The position numbers were made by a program, and so were the translations under genes. From NCBI GenBank assembly GCA_963573385.1, contig CAUYLG010070563.1, positions 124,001 through 188,000 of the forward strand: 64,000 nt of DNA. Reading direction: 5' to 3'. This DNA is from Cacajao melanocephalus (lineage: Eukaryota; Chordata; Mammalia; Primates; Pitheciidae). Below the pieces are notes generated by a model. That model did no database searches and had not been told where the DNA came from. It was given only the letters and a program-made list of their open reading frames with translations. Below, in pieces: positions 24,966-37,848 of the stretch. Positions within the stretch are counted from its first letter, which is position 1; every line of letters begins with the position of its first letter.

Positions 24966-27900
24966 GTAACTCACGATTTGGTTCTAGAGAATTTAAGAAA
25001 TGCTAATTTTCATACTACAGAAAGTTGTATGAATAAACTTTTGAACATTTATTGTATCAAAAAACTTCTGCAACCAGCCTGAATATTCAGTTTCCTCTAA
25101 TTTTCAATCCCAGCCCACTTCAGGACTTTGTGATCTCTGCTTGTTTCATAATGAGCACAGCATTGAGTAACATGTGTTCACTGCCATGCTGACAATCTAC
25201 TCTTGACCACGATTACCTCCACTTACAGCTTTATTTAATGTTTTTCTACTATTCACTACTTTCAGCATGAACTTCACTAGCTTATTTTTTTTTCTTCAGG
25301 TCACATGGTGATCATTCCATATCGTGGTCAATATTATACTGTTCTGTAAGATGCTTCCCTCTCTGCTGTTCAGGTTTTCTAACAGCTTGACTTTCTGTAC
25401 TATAGATAAACATAAATCCTGCCTTTTTGTCACTGTTATCCCCAACGCTGTCTATAGGACTTGACTCTTCCAACAGTATCTCCATACCAGAGCTTAGAAT
25501 AATCTGTGATATACATAGCATAGGGCATCATGAGAAACCTGCCATTGGTATGCCCAGCCTGCACACGTGCCATCTTGTTACCCTTTGTGGCATGCTTGTA
25601 TGGGGGAATCTGCATGTGCAGAAAAGATGTATCGCAGCTAGCGGGGCTGGGAGGGTCTTTTTTCCCCCTTGGAACACAAATGGTGTGCCTGTATTTCGAC
25701 CTGTCAGATGTAAAATTTTCAACTTGTATCATGTCAGCACTCAGTTGTGGATTATGCAGCATTTTAGGTTGCCCAGCCTGTATGTGCTTGGTCACATTGA
25801 ATCTGACCTCAAATGCCCTTAGCGTATATTGGAAATCTCTCCTACCTTGTTCTAGAGCCAGGACCTTTCACTTAACCTAAGCACGCAGGGATGGGAAGCG
25901 CCAATTCTGCTAGTAGGTCCCTGGAAGAGAATGTAATGAGCCAGCCCAACTCACACCCATGGTTCCTAGACCCCTAGATAACATCACATAGGAATAGGAG
26001 GAATAGAGCTATAGACTCTAGTTGGAAACTTGATACAATAGAAACATAGCTTTGTATTAAACAGCAAGCTGCTGAGAAGAGCGTAATATACTATTGCAGG
26101 AAAAGTGACTGCTTCCTTGAATCACATTTTCTAGTTACTAGGGCTTAAGTCTCAATACGGAGAGCCCATGGTGTGACCAGCCTGATTTTCGGACGTTGAG
26201 GGCCAGCCTCATAAGTGTGCATCTGGTTTTTGTCTTTTCCAGGTTCAAGAAGTATTTGAAAACGATCTGGCCTGCTGCCTCACCTAATCAAAGAGCTGTG
26301 ACAAATGTAAAAGGGGTATAGGCAGGGGGAGGTGATCATCTGATGGTTCTGGTCTGCCCTGAGATGTTTATCTGTAACGACACCAAAACCTGGGCTACTC
26401 TAGTGTATAGGATGACCCTAGGACTGAACGTGGGTTAGAAGCACCTTCAAATAACCTCTACTTGATTTCCCAATTTGGTCAAAGTGGCATCCCTCCAAAA
26501 GTGTTATGACTCTTCATGAGGAGCCAAGTGGTGTCAAATCTAGTTACTCTGGGATAGGTGTTAGGGATGAGCTCAATGGATGGGACCTAGGGTCAAATTC
26601 CTGTGCAGTCAAACTTGTGTTGGTTATGTCCTTATTATGGGGGCTTTGGGCATCTGTTCTCAACGTGTCTGTGAGCCTGCTATTTAGTTGGCTATAGAGC
26701 TCCAGAACTTTAACCCTGGTCTAGCTGTATTGGCTACCTTGACCAACAACCTGTATCGTGTGAGTCCATGGCCTCTAGAATTTTCTAGAACTCCAATTGG
26801 TTGCGGTAGATATAAAAATGATCAGTTTTTACAGTAAGACCATTAGCTTCTCAGTCCCTTGTTAAGGTGTTAGTATCTCTGAAGGCCAAGTTGTAACCTA
26901 CCGAATTGAACGTGACCACCAAAAAGCAAAACTTGTCTGTTTAAAACTGGAACCATCTTTATATACTCAAATGAATACATCCAGAAATACTATGACCATC
27001 TGAAAAAAAGACCCTCTGAGCTCAAAAGACAAGTTGTGCGCTTGGTCATTCTACCTTTAGAAAGTTAGAATGACTCCAAGAGAATAGTTTAAACGTTTTG
27101 TTTCTGCTTTTTCGCTGCAAGGGAGCACCTTTTCTCATACCTGAAGGCCCAGCTGGGCTCATTCTTAGGAAAAAATAGATTGTGAAGCAGGGCTTATTAG
27201 CAGGGCCTTACTTTCACCAGCTGCAAGAAGGGGCCAAGTTTTGCCCTTGGTGTATGATCCTCTGAAAGGCATTAGCACTAAATGATATGCCCAGAGCTGG
27301 AGACAAGAGCTGTGCCCCTATAGCCTACTGCACCCCAAACTGCCCCACAAGTTGGCAAACGTGCATCAAAGAATCTGTAGCCAACCATGCCTGGTGGCCA
27401 TATTAGCCAAGAGGCCACCCAGTGCTCTGCAGCCTTCAGAGCTGTGGGACACATTGGCTACCTAGGTGGACAGAAAAGCCCCCATGCTGGGTGAGATGCT
27501 ATCTTGGTGTGCAGACCCACACCTGTGGTATACAGCCATGAGGATGTGCCTGTGCTTCTAGTCTCCAGCAGCCCTGTGACTCCTGAAGTGTGTTCACCTA
27601 AGTACTGTGTGGCCTGAGGGACCTATGCTAGTCTCACATGGTGCTTACACCAGCATGGATGCCGCCTGCCCCAGTCTCTGGCCTGTGCATGGGTCAGTCA
27701 TCCTAGTCCCATGAGAGAGATGTATACCTTGAGGAACCCAAGTTCCAATCTTAATATGCTAAACTTCTCCGTGGTATCTTTGTGGACTCAATGCCCCTGA
27801 GGAAGGGTTCCCCACAAACACCTTGTAACTGGCATCCAATGAGATATTCTTCATGAGAGTTGCTTTCAAATTAAGCTACAGGTCCTTCAACTTGCTCGGG

Positions 27901-30399
27901 CTCAATTTTCAGATGCATATTTAACCAACATATGTATGGACTCGGCCAAATGTGGTTTTGTTAGCCTCAGGTCTAGAAAAATAATTTTTGGATTATTAAA
28001 ATCTTGGGATTCTGACTTCAGACACTTAGACCTTCCTTTAAATTTCTGTTGATGAAAGTCATGTTGGCTCACAATAGATGCTGTCTGTAGCCACTGGGAT
28101 TTATCCTAATACAGTTCTGAGACTTCCAGTTACCATAGATCTTTAACCTTTAACTGCTTAAATTGTGGCTTTCCAGTAGCCTTTGACTTACCAATCGCCC
28201 TACTTAAGGTGGAGAAGTGGTATGGCAAAGGGGCAGAAACAAGCTTCCTATCTGTTTCAGCAACTAGGAAGCTATAGGTATTGCCTGAGTTCCTATGAAA
28301 AGGATATTGGCATGTGCTATAACACTGTCTTTGCAATACTGATGCTATCTTCTGACAAGGAACATCTCATGCTAACCTTAGCAAAATGAGTCTGTATAGT
28401 TTCTCCCTTCTATAAAAGTTAAAATATTCAAAGTGATGGAAGCCACATTACCTTATGAATGTGTCCAGCTCATTCTGAATCAATTAGACCACCATGTGGG
28501 TCAATATGGTTGCCTTTGTGAGCAGCCTGGAGACTTTTCAAGGCTCTGCTAGTCATGTAAGCATGTTAGCATTCAGCCCCAGGTTCAATGTTGATTAAAA
28601 GGATCAGCTTTATCTATAGCCTTACTCACATGCTTGTGACAAGTACAATTCATAATGATATGGTCTTGTGGCTTAGCTGGGATTGGAAAATCTTGTGCTT
28701 CCAGTCTCTGTAGCCCACAGCTGGTACTGAAGATGCCTTTGACTTCCCAGCACTAAGTGTATGGGATCCTGAGACAGGGCATTTGTGTGAACAGGACCAG
28801 CCTACAGATGGTGGAATTCCAACTCTACTTCTGCACAGAATGGTCTCTTACCAAGAATTCTTTGCTTTAACAATTTTAGAACATGGCCATATGAAGCTGG
28901 CATTGTCACTTCCTAGTGCCCAATGTAGCTGCAGATGCTTTTGAGACAAGCTCTTGGGCTTGCTTTTGCCGGCTGGGGTAGACCACCCCAGTTGAACTGC
29001 CTGAATCTCACGGGGAGTGTCTACTCTCTATTAGAAATTCAGATTGTCATTTTTTGGCACTGTCACTAATAAGACTTTTGTTGAATGAGTTAAATGACAG
29101 CAGTTTTAGTGACAAGCCCAGATAGAGGGTGGTTTTTCTTATCTGCAGGTGAACCACTAGGGCTCTTACCTTGGATTCAGATTTCCTCAGATGACTTCAG
29201 AGCCTTCCCCAGACTCTGAGACTTATTGTAGTGGCTCTCTAGCCTCCAGTTCACCATTTGTTTTCATTCCCCTCCTTTCCGTGGTTTCTGTTAGTTTCTG
29301 AAATCCTAGGTTGATCTAAAGCATCCTGAAAGCAGAAACTTCCATAGCTGTTGCTGGTGAGATTGCATCTTTCAGTCTCTGGTATGATACTGTTGACATA
29401 TAGCAGCTTCCCTGGAAGTAATGGCTGTTTTCCTTGAAGGAAAGGTATTGCCTTTATCAGAGCTGATGATCAGCCAGAAAAAACTTCAGATGCTTGCTTC
29501 TATTGAAATGGCTTTAGGCATTGTCTCTAAAGATCAAATTAACCTCTTGTAACCAGGAACTTCACCCCGGACAATGTTAAAGTTACTAAAATGTGATTTT
29601 AGACCCTGTTTGAGTATTCTATGCCATTGACCTTATTCCAGAATTAAAGCCTAAAAGAAAAACACTTCATAATTTAAGGAGAAAATGACAACTGTCCTTT
29701 TGCTAACCACTCTGCTTTTAAATCACTTAGTTTCACTTTGATATGGAGTTTTGAGCCACAGATAAGAATTTCTCAGGCAGTAAACCCTTCTAAGCCAGGG
29801 GATTTGGGAGTCTAGGGTTTTGAGCTGGGCATCACTAGGACCTTATAGGTCTGGGTTCATTCTCTAAGAACCTGGAGAGACAGGTATTTGATAACAATTT
29901 GGAAGAACACTGGTAACGAGAGTCTGCTGGGTTGCACAGGTCTCGGATTTGTGGGCCTATTGCTGCCTGGCAGTCTGCTGCTTACACTAAAAGACCAAGG
30001 ACCATCAGATTGATCCAAAGACTATGTACCTATAGACCGGAAATGTATGCAACAGCTGAGATCTAATCAAGGTGTTAAGTTTATCCTTCACACCTGAGTC
30101 TAAGAGCTACTTGATAAATACCTACGAAAAACCTGCCCATCTTCATACCACCATTCTTGAAGCAAGTACATAACTCTACTGCTGCAGTGATAGTGACCAC
30201 TGGTCAGACTAGAAAGTCTTCATGACCAGCTGCTACCCCCGTGAAGGATTTTTCAAAATATTTGAGGCAAGCGTAGGCTTCTCCTGGCCGAGATAGAATA
30301 ATTACAGGACTAGACTTCCTGTCTGAGACAACTAAAAACAGATAAAACATATTAAGAGTCTGAAAACTGTTCTCTATCAAGAACACAAGACTGATGCCT
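24966..30399. other. 5.4 kb with no recognised element
   Basis: No Alu, L1, MIR, L2, LTR or DNA transposon recognised in this stretch. Frames reach 131 codons (25427-25822, plus) with opposing frames of 119 and 64 codons, so stops are locally sparse on both strands, but no protein family is apparent. It could be unique sequence or very old, decayed repeats. Confidence 0.45.
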
Positions 30400-31440
30400 A
30401 AGAGGGGAAATAAACAAGGTGACCCTGTAACTTGCCCAGCTTATTGGCTGGAGAATGTCCAGAATGCAGCTCAGGCAGAGGCAACACAGGTTTGCAATCT
30501 CCCCGAGTTGAATTCTGCCCGGCCCAGGTAGCTAGAATTGGAGCAGAATGCTGGAGGAGACGGCCACACATAGAACACCCCAGAGACCCACAGAGGGTCC
30601 CCACTGAATCTTCAGGTGAATGCTGAGCTCCAAATGCATGTGAAGAAATTACCAGAGGCCAGGGAAGAACCACTCAAAGGGACTTAAAGGAAATGATCCT
30701 TGGAACTCACATAGCACTTGGAATAATTCTAAGCAGCCAGCATAGAAACCTTACTCATGGGACAAAGGCTAAAGTACTCAAAGGTGTTGCCTCAGTAATG
30801 GAATAAGTCCTGGACTAGAACTATCTTAATCCTGACAAAGCCTAAAAGCAAGGCTCAAAAGGATCTAGCTGACCGAGTAACTATCCTAGAATAAGGTACA
30901 AGAATAATTCTAGAAATAGAAAAATATCCAAAGACACAATGTCAGGCATCCAATCAAATGTCCAGGCCTATAGAGAACACATATAACTCATGACTGGATG
31001 TGTTGGCTCATGCCTGTAATCCCAACATTTTGGACGCTGAAGCAAGTGGATTGCTTGAGTCTGAGAGTTTGAGATAAGCCTGAGCCAACATAGTGAGACC
31101 TCATCTCTCCAAATCTTTACAACTTAGCTGAGCTTGGTGGTGTGCGCCTATAGCCCAGCTACTCAGTCTGAGGCAGGAGGATCTCTTGAGTCCAAGAATT
31201 TAGAGAATACAGCAAGCTATGGATTGTACCACTACACTCCAGCCTGGGTAACAGAATGAGACCCCATTTCTAAATTACAAAAGTACAACTCATAAGATCA
31301 ATAAAAACGGATCTAGAAATCATAACTAGAACAGGAACACTAAAACAGATACCTACATCCCATATGTTCGAGAAAGTAGAAGACCGAACATGTTAAACGG
31401 AGATGTGAAAGATTTGAAAGACAAGACTGGTGACTTCCGA
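30400..31440 (+). mobile_element. Ancient L1M element, 5' portion (5' UTR/ORF1)
   Basis: Words typical of old mammalian L1 before and after the AluJ insertion: acacaatgtcaggcatccaa, caatcaaatg and, beyond the Alu, cccatatgttcgagaaag. Sequence upstream to about 30400 is compatible with an L1M 5' region but is weakly recognised. It continues beyond a Tigger insertion at 32335-33360. Plus strand, heavily decayed. Confidence 0.55.
30992..31283 (+). mobile_element. AluJ dimer with target-site duplication
   Basis: Both Alu arms are present (ttggctcatgcctgtaatcc, gagtttgagataagcctgag, gtgcgcctatagcccagcta, ctacactccagcctgggtaa), much diverged from consensus, as expected for the oldest dimer class. 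Flanks match in 9 of 10 positions: tataactcat at 30982-30991 and tacaactcat at 31284-31293. This supports an intact insertion into the older L1M. Confidence 0.9.
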
Positions 31441-32334
31441 GAAGCTACATGGTATAGCTTACTCATACCTAGGCTAAATGGTATGGTCTACTGCTCCTAG
31501 GCTACAAACCTGTGTGGCATATTACTGAACACCATAGGCAACTGTAACACAACAGTATTTGCATCTTAAAGCATAGTAAAAACAGGGTGGAAAGGATAAA
31601 GTGTACCTGCATAGGGCACTTACCATGAATGGTGCCTGCAGGACTAGAAGCTGCTGTGAGTGAGTGAATGTAAAGACCTAGGATGATACTGTACACTACC
31701 GTAGACTTCATAAACATCATACACTTAAGCTATACTAATGTCATAAAACTTCAGTAGCAAGTTACCTTACTGTAACTAAAACTCAACTGTAACTGAAATT
31801 TCGGTAATACTTAGCTTAAAACACTGTCCATACATTACAAGAATGTCTTTATCCTTGTTCTATAAGCTTGTTTCTATTATACCTTTGTGTGCTTGTGTCT
31901 TAGTTTAACAAAGTAGCCTTGACCTACACAGGGTCAGGATCACCAGTAGCACTGTTCCCTACCTCTACACCTTGTCCTGCTGGAAGATCTTCAGAGACGA
32001 TAACATGGATGGGACTGTCATCGCCTATGATCGCCATGCGTCCTTCTGGAAGGCCTCCCGAAGGACCGACCTGCCTGTGGCTGTCTTACAGTTAACTTTA
32101 TATGTAGAAGGAAATACTCAGACCAATAAGCAGTCACTTAAGTATCATGTATTGCACAGAACTGTATGCTATACTTTCATATGACTGGCAGTATGTTAGG
32201 TTTGTTTACACCAGCATTGCTTCAAACATCAGTAATGCATTGTACCACGTTATGACAGCTATGACATCACTAGGCAACAGGAATTTTCAGCTCCATTAAT
32301 CTTATGGAAACATCATTGTATATGTGGTCCACTG
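31441..32334 (+). mobile_element. Tigger3-like DNA transposon inside L1M
   Basis: Ordered words of a TcMar-Tigger element: acatggtatagcttactc, atacctaggctaaatggtat, ctgctcctaggctacaaacc, then the internal acacagggtcaggatcacca and cttgtcctgctggaagatct, then tcatatgactggcagtatg, gttaggtttgtttacaccag and ctccattaatcttatggaaa. The first terminal repeat is missing and the last is partial. Transposase coding sequence, if originally present, is almost wholly deleted. The family name is from memory. Confidence 0.8.
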
Positions 32335-33360
32335 AGTGGAGCACTGTGCTACATGACAGTAACTGGAGTCCCCAAAGGCAGGGGACAAAAACATGGCCAC
32401 AGTGTTCCAAACTTCATGAAAACATAAACCCATAGATCCCAGGAGCTCACTGAACTTCAAGAAACATGACAAATTATTGCTTGTTCTTAAGCAGTCTTAT
32501 TTAAAATGATGTCCACAGTCTTCTGGCTCGAATTGCTTCTAAAGAAATGTTTCTCGTTCTTCACATTATACTTTAAAATTACCTTAACTAAGGTATACCA
32601 TAAGGTATTGAGAAAATCTGACAACCTACTTACTCCTAGTGAATCCTATGCCAAAACCAAACAATTCTTACAGCTTCTGTTTTTCCATCTTTAATCATCA
32701 GCAGACTTGTATTATGGTATAAGGAATGCTAAAGAAATTCAGGTAGGAGGAAAATAACGCCAAGTAAATCATCAAATAGTAAAGGTGTAGGTCAAGACTT
32801 CATCAATTTTAAAGATAACTCAGTTTAAAACGATGTGTCACAGGGTTTATAACATGTAGAAGTAAAACAACTATTGCACAAAGGCTGAGGGAAGAGAGAA
32901 ATACAGCTTCTTGTATGTGAAATGGCATAAAATAGGTAGATTGGGAGTTTAAGCATACTGTAATCCCTAGAGCAACCAAAAGTTACCCTAAAACGTAGGT
33001 GAAGGAGATAGAATAATGAAAGCAGACAGAAAAATGAAAACAAATTACAAAAAATGACATTTAAATCCAAACACAAAATAAATATATGGCTCAAATAACA
33101 ATGTTAAAGTGTATGGATTATCAAAGTTCATAAAAATGTTTCTTGTAGGCAGCCTATAGTTGGGTCTTTATCCAAAGACACAAATGGTTAATGATGGGAA
33201 GATATACCACGCTGATACAAGTCAGAAGAAAGCTGGAATGGCTATGTCAATATCAAAACATCTTGGAGTAAGGAGTGCTACCAGGCATGAAGGCACTCTA
33301 TGATGATAGAATTAGACTAGATATCTAAAACTCAAATTTGGAGTTGATATACTCAATTTC
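32335..33360 (+). mobile_element. Ancient L1M element, continued (ORF1 end to ORF2 start)
   Basis: ggagtccccaaaggcagggg and catgaaaacataaacccata match the ORF1 region of old L1. catcagcagacttgt through aaatgctaaagaaattcagg is the ORF1 3' end. agttgggtctttatccaaag and agaaagctggaatggctatg (near 33160-33245) are early ORF2. The order continues the 30400-31440 piece, so both are one element split by the Tigger insertion. Confidence 0.7.
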
Positions 33361-36300
33361 CTTTCATTACTGCTTACAAACCAGCTGTAGCTGCAGAATT
33401 TTTTCCAATGTGTTGGAGCTGAGGTTAGAGCAGCTAACAGAACTAGCTCATCTAACAAAAATGCTATGTTAAATGGAATAAGCTAGTTTTTGGTTAAGCA
33501 CCTTGCCTTTTAAACATGAAGAAAAGACCAAAGTGAACACTTGGCTTATTAGTGGCATTAAGGGAAAAAGATAGAAAAACGTACAAATAGGAAAAATTTG
33601 AGACAACACAAATGGACAGCAAACACAAGGAAATGCATGTTCTCATATGACACCTTGGATACATTTGTCACACTGCCTTAAAAAAAATCCAGGTTGGCAA
33701 GAATGGGGAGAAGCATCTTATACAAAGGAATGTGAAGAAATATTTTCCTTAAACAAGGATAGCAAATCTTTAGATACCAGGGTCTTTAGTCCTTCCTGGT
33801 TACACATTGTTTATACTTACCCAAACTTATGCAGTCTTTTAGAAATTGAGAATTACGCTGTTTCCAGGCCAAAATTAGGTACCCATTGTGTTGAGATCTC
33901 CAAACAATACCCAGTGTCAATGAATGACAGTTGGGACTCACAGTACAGCCATGGCTATGCTCATGGCTATTGCTTCCATGATGAAAGATCCAAAGCACAA
34001 TCGGCTAAGAGAAAAGGCACTGGGGCAAGGTCTGGAAGAAAACACAAGCTTGACTGCCCTCTCCCAATGCAGTCACCCAGCACGGGCTGAACTCCGCCAG
34101 CTATGAGTACAACTCATGATGTGTCTTCTGCCAGGGAAGCCCGTCAGAAACTCGGCAGCTCAAGTTTTAATTGAGGTCTGGCCACAATAGGCATCCTCTG
34201 CTTTAGTACATATTCAAATCCCAAAGTCCAAGAAAAGGCGTTCATCATATACCGTGTTGGTTGCACGAGTGACTTATGCGCAATGAATCATTCTCACCAG
34301 AGAGTGATGGGAACTTGCAAAAAACCCAAGTTCAAGTGAGCATCCTGCTATGGTAACTCTTCTATGCACCTGCCTTCCCAGATTGGGCCACTTCCCTTTC
34401 TCTGCATCCTTGGAGTCCTTTTGCTGAGAATCTCTTCACCGAAACCTGTCTTTTGAATGTGTTGATGCTGTTCCCTTGTGAATTCCGGGTTCTACAAATA
34501 GAAATCCCCACAGGAGCCCATTTTAGCAGTCTCTAGGGTCAGACTTATGATTAGTACTTCACTTCGTAGTGTAAGTTGTCAAGGAGGTACCTCCTTGGGA
34601 TTGTGTTCAACTTAGCTACCAAGTCATGCTAGAAGAATGGGCAACATGGCTCTGCCACATAACCTCTCAGTAGCATGAAATTTCCTAGTAGAAATCTAGC
34701 AAAGCCATATGCTTGTAGCAGAGCCTAAATGAACTGTAAGAATTGCTGGAGCTTAGTCAATGAATGTGATCCTAGGCTGGAATCGGTTATTGAGGAATTT
34801 GACATGCTGGTTCCATGCATGGTCAAGAAGTACTATGTGGACCCTATTGGGAAAAGCCTGAATAACAAATCTCAGAATTGAGAGGACTATTGGCTTATGA
34901 AGACATGACTATGGTAGGAGACATCCATGTTTGAGCTTCTATATGAATATTGCCTCTGTTTCTGTTCATAAGCAAGTACTATAAGCATGCAGAAAAACTC
35001 AGTGCTGTTCTATGCACCTAGCTGTCCTAGAGAAGATCCCGTTCAAACCAAAAACTCAGGCAAACACCTTTAGCTACTGAGGCCTTTCCACAACAAAATA
35101 AGGGAATCACACTGTCCTTTTTCCCCTGAGATGTGCCCTTTGAGCCAGTGGGCCAGAAAGAAGCTGTAAGGGATGAGAGGCACAGTCCTCAGCCTCTAAA
35201 ACATAGCTGGAGACGGACTGGTTCAAATCCAGAATCCTTGGCTGTGAGGATCCCCGTAAGGACAGATGTGCTACCGTACTTGTCACTTTCTTATCCTTCA
35301 CTCATAGGAACTCGTACCTCTAGGCATGTTCAGGACTGAAGCCAGTTCTAAGTTCTAGCTCCCAAAGAACAAATTTATGCTCTCTAAACCTGGCTCTGTC
35401 AATGTCTCAATCTGCCAGCTTTGCTGTTACCTGTGTCCACTTGATATGAGCCTATCTGTCTTAAGATTCCTAGGGTGGACCTGGACTCTTTCCTCACCTG
35501 TCTTATTCATGAAACAGCCAATAAAGCCCATTGAATCCCCAGAGGAAAAGCATGGTGCAGAACTGCAATCGAGGACCATTTCACCAAGTTCTTATGAAGA
35601 GACAAAGATGCCAAGAGAACCGAGTTTTCATTTACCAGCTTGGTATCCTTTTTGTGGGGAAGCCAGTGCTGACAGTAATGGGCAACATCCTTCACCCTCA
35701 GGCAGCAGCATGGATCCTAAAGAGCCTGTGCCAAGAGAACCAAAAGAGTTCTTTTGCTTACTGAACACTTAAAGAGCAACCAACAAGAGAGTCTTCACTC
35801 ACCAGGAAGAGCATAGCTCTCCAACAATCCTGTGAGTATACCCTCAGACCAAAGGTTTCTTGGGCTGGAATAATCCTCTTCTGACCTATACCGAACGGGA
35901 AGATGAAGTTAAGGGTTCCATCATGGCTTGTACAAATGTCAAATGTGTTTAAATTTACATGTATCTCTTCTGATTCTAAATTATCCCTGAAAGTGGTATA
36001 GGGACTCCTGCTATCCATCGTTTTAGATGGGGAAAATAATGCAATCTCAGCCACCCTAAAAACCCCAATTTCCCCCATGTAAAAAAACCCTCTTAAAACC
36101 CATAACAATCTAAAGAACTCAAAAAAAAAAAAGCATTGTTTTTCTAAATAACATTTAATGAACTAATTAGGTATCTGTGTACAGTACACAATGGTGTTCT
36201 AGACAGTATAGCATGAATTATGACTTCTGTATCACAATAAACACTACAAATAGTGATGGTGTGAATGCAAATGCTAGCATACTTCAAAGTAAAACTAGGG

Positions 36301-37176
36301 GCTTCATCAATGGAATGTTTAGTCACTTTGCTCTTCAGGTTGAAGGGGAATGAGAGTTCACTAGAGAACAAACAAGAAAATTGGCCAAGAGTCAACCACC
36401 TCTGAAGTCGAGGAATGGTGGTTCTGTGGCCCAAAGTGGATGAATGTGGTCTACCATCTGAAGCCATAGAACAAGAGTCAAAGGGTATGTTATCTTCTGT
36501 TCACAATTATGTGGCTTGAGACTTTGTGTGCTCTTGCATGAGTGATCATGACAAGAGAAGCATTGTATTCAAACCAGTTATGATTGCAGTGCAAGGATTT
36601 TAAGGGTTTGGCATTATCTAGCCTCTTTCTAGTGACAAGAATCAAACCGGATGTGTTCTTCAATGGCAGTTTCTTGGCTCTTGCTAATGAAAGTGGGTTT
36701 AGTTGACTATAAATGTTAAATAATCACTATTTAAAATTCTGCAGTCTCAGAAGTTTCTGTGAGGGTCGTATAATTCTCTGGAAGTAGGGAGCTAGACATT
36801 GCTTAAATAATTACATTGGTTCCTATGTCCTAATAGAACAGAAATAAAAACCTTAGGTATAGGGACTTTAAGTTCTGTTCTGGTCATCCCTATGTGAATG
36901 CAGTGGAATGAGCTCTGAGATACTCTTGAGACTATACAACTAAGTTCCTAATAGTGGGATTTTTTCACCTGACAAGTTAGCTCCACCCTCTCTATGGAAA
37001 CCTGGGCTGTCTTCTATCCCTGTCCTGTGGGGCTCTGGAATGGCCCTTGGTGGGTCTGAAAGTAGATTCTAAACAAAATGCTCTAGTTCTGCCCATGGGC
37101 CTTTCCAGGATGGATTACTGGGACCGGTGTGGTCAACTTTGTTTTCCCAAAGGGGCATAAACGTGAACCCTCACTG
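33361..37176. other. Unassigned sequence
   Basis: About 3.8 kb without a firm assignment. 33900-34250 has a composition reminiscent of retroviral leader sequence, but I cannot support a family. The 147-codon (33647-34090) and 131-codon (35377-35772) plus frames overlap opposing frames and match nothing known. A12 run at 36121-36132. Confidence 0.45.
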
Positions 37177-37201
37177 GAGGGTCAGCCCTTCCTTGAGAAC
37201 T
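37177..37201 (+). repeat. Left 25-bp inverted repeat flanking tandem unit 1
   Basis: Starts gagggtcagcccttcc and pairs with the reverse complement of 37820-37844 at 23 of 25 positions. It sits immediately before tandem unit 1. Confidence 0.9.
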
Positions 37202-37207
37202 ACTATC

Positions 37208-37819
37208 AATGTCCTTTCTTATAAGGACATCTCCAGTTCGATCTGATGCCTGTACCAAAGCTCTTATATCCTAGTTGAGTGGGAAGAAGGAAGCTTTGAG
37301 TCCCACTTACTTCAAGCAGTTGTGTCCTATTCTTCATTGGGAAATCTACTGGCCTGTGAGCTGACCTCATAATAGTCAACTCACTTTGTGTCTATCTTCT
37401 GTCTACACACCACCTGCCTGGAATGCCCCATACAAATACCTCTATCAGGATCCTATCTGGAGATAGAATCCATCTGATTACCCATAGGCATGGGCAAGGT
37501 TGAGGAAACCAGCAAGGGAAGTTGGTGTGTCCCTCTGCTGTCTCAGGACTTCATGACCACCCTAACCCCTCCCAGAGCTGAGAGGATGGGGGAAGTAACC
37601 AGTGCTCCTGGGCCTGACTGTGAGCTGTTGTGGAAACTGAAGTCATAAAGGGAAGTGGCCCCTAGATGGGGGGAGAAAGTGATGGACTACCTAAACTCCC
37701 TTCACTTGTCTTTCAATCACCTGCTGGTGCCTCTCGCTGACTACATCTACTCACTCTTGCCCTGTCTTCCAGATGAAGACAAATAGGTGATCCTCTCTGA
37801 GCACAGGACATGGTGAAGA
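37208..37819 (+). repeat. Tandem duplication unit 1 (partner 37849-38475)
   Basis: About 610 bp nearly immediately repeated. Shared landmarks in order: aggacatct, agctttgagtccca, ctactggcctg-gagctgac, catacaaatacc, ggagatagaatccat, cccataggcatgggca, gtgtccctctgctgtctcag, gcagtgct-type words, aagtaaccagtgctcct, tacatctactc and ggtgatcctctctgagca. About 85 percent identical by eye. Function unknown; no coding potential shared by both units was noticed. Confidence 0.95.
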
Positions 37820-37844
37820 AGTTCTCAGGGAAGGGCCGACCCTC
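37820..37844 (-). repeat. Right 25-bp inverted repeat at the unit 1/unit 2 junction
   Basis: Reads agttctcagggaaggg, the reverse complement of the left repeat at 37177-37201 with two mismatches. It lies exactly between the two tandem units, so unit 1 is bracketed by inverted repeats like a short MITE, whereas unit 2 has no third copy at its right end. Confidence 0.9.
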
Positions 37845-37848
37845 TGAA

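Noticed and set aside
31972..32184. 70-codon frame with plausible composition
   Set aside because: Lies entirely within the Tigger3-like transposon and carries no transposase motif.
33647..34090. 147-codon plus-strand frame as a gene
   Set aside because: No recognisable domain and an opposing overlapping frame. The protein-like look is not enough.
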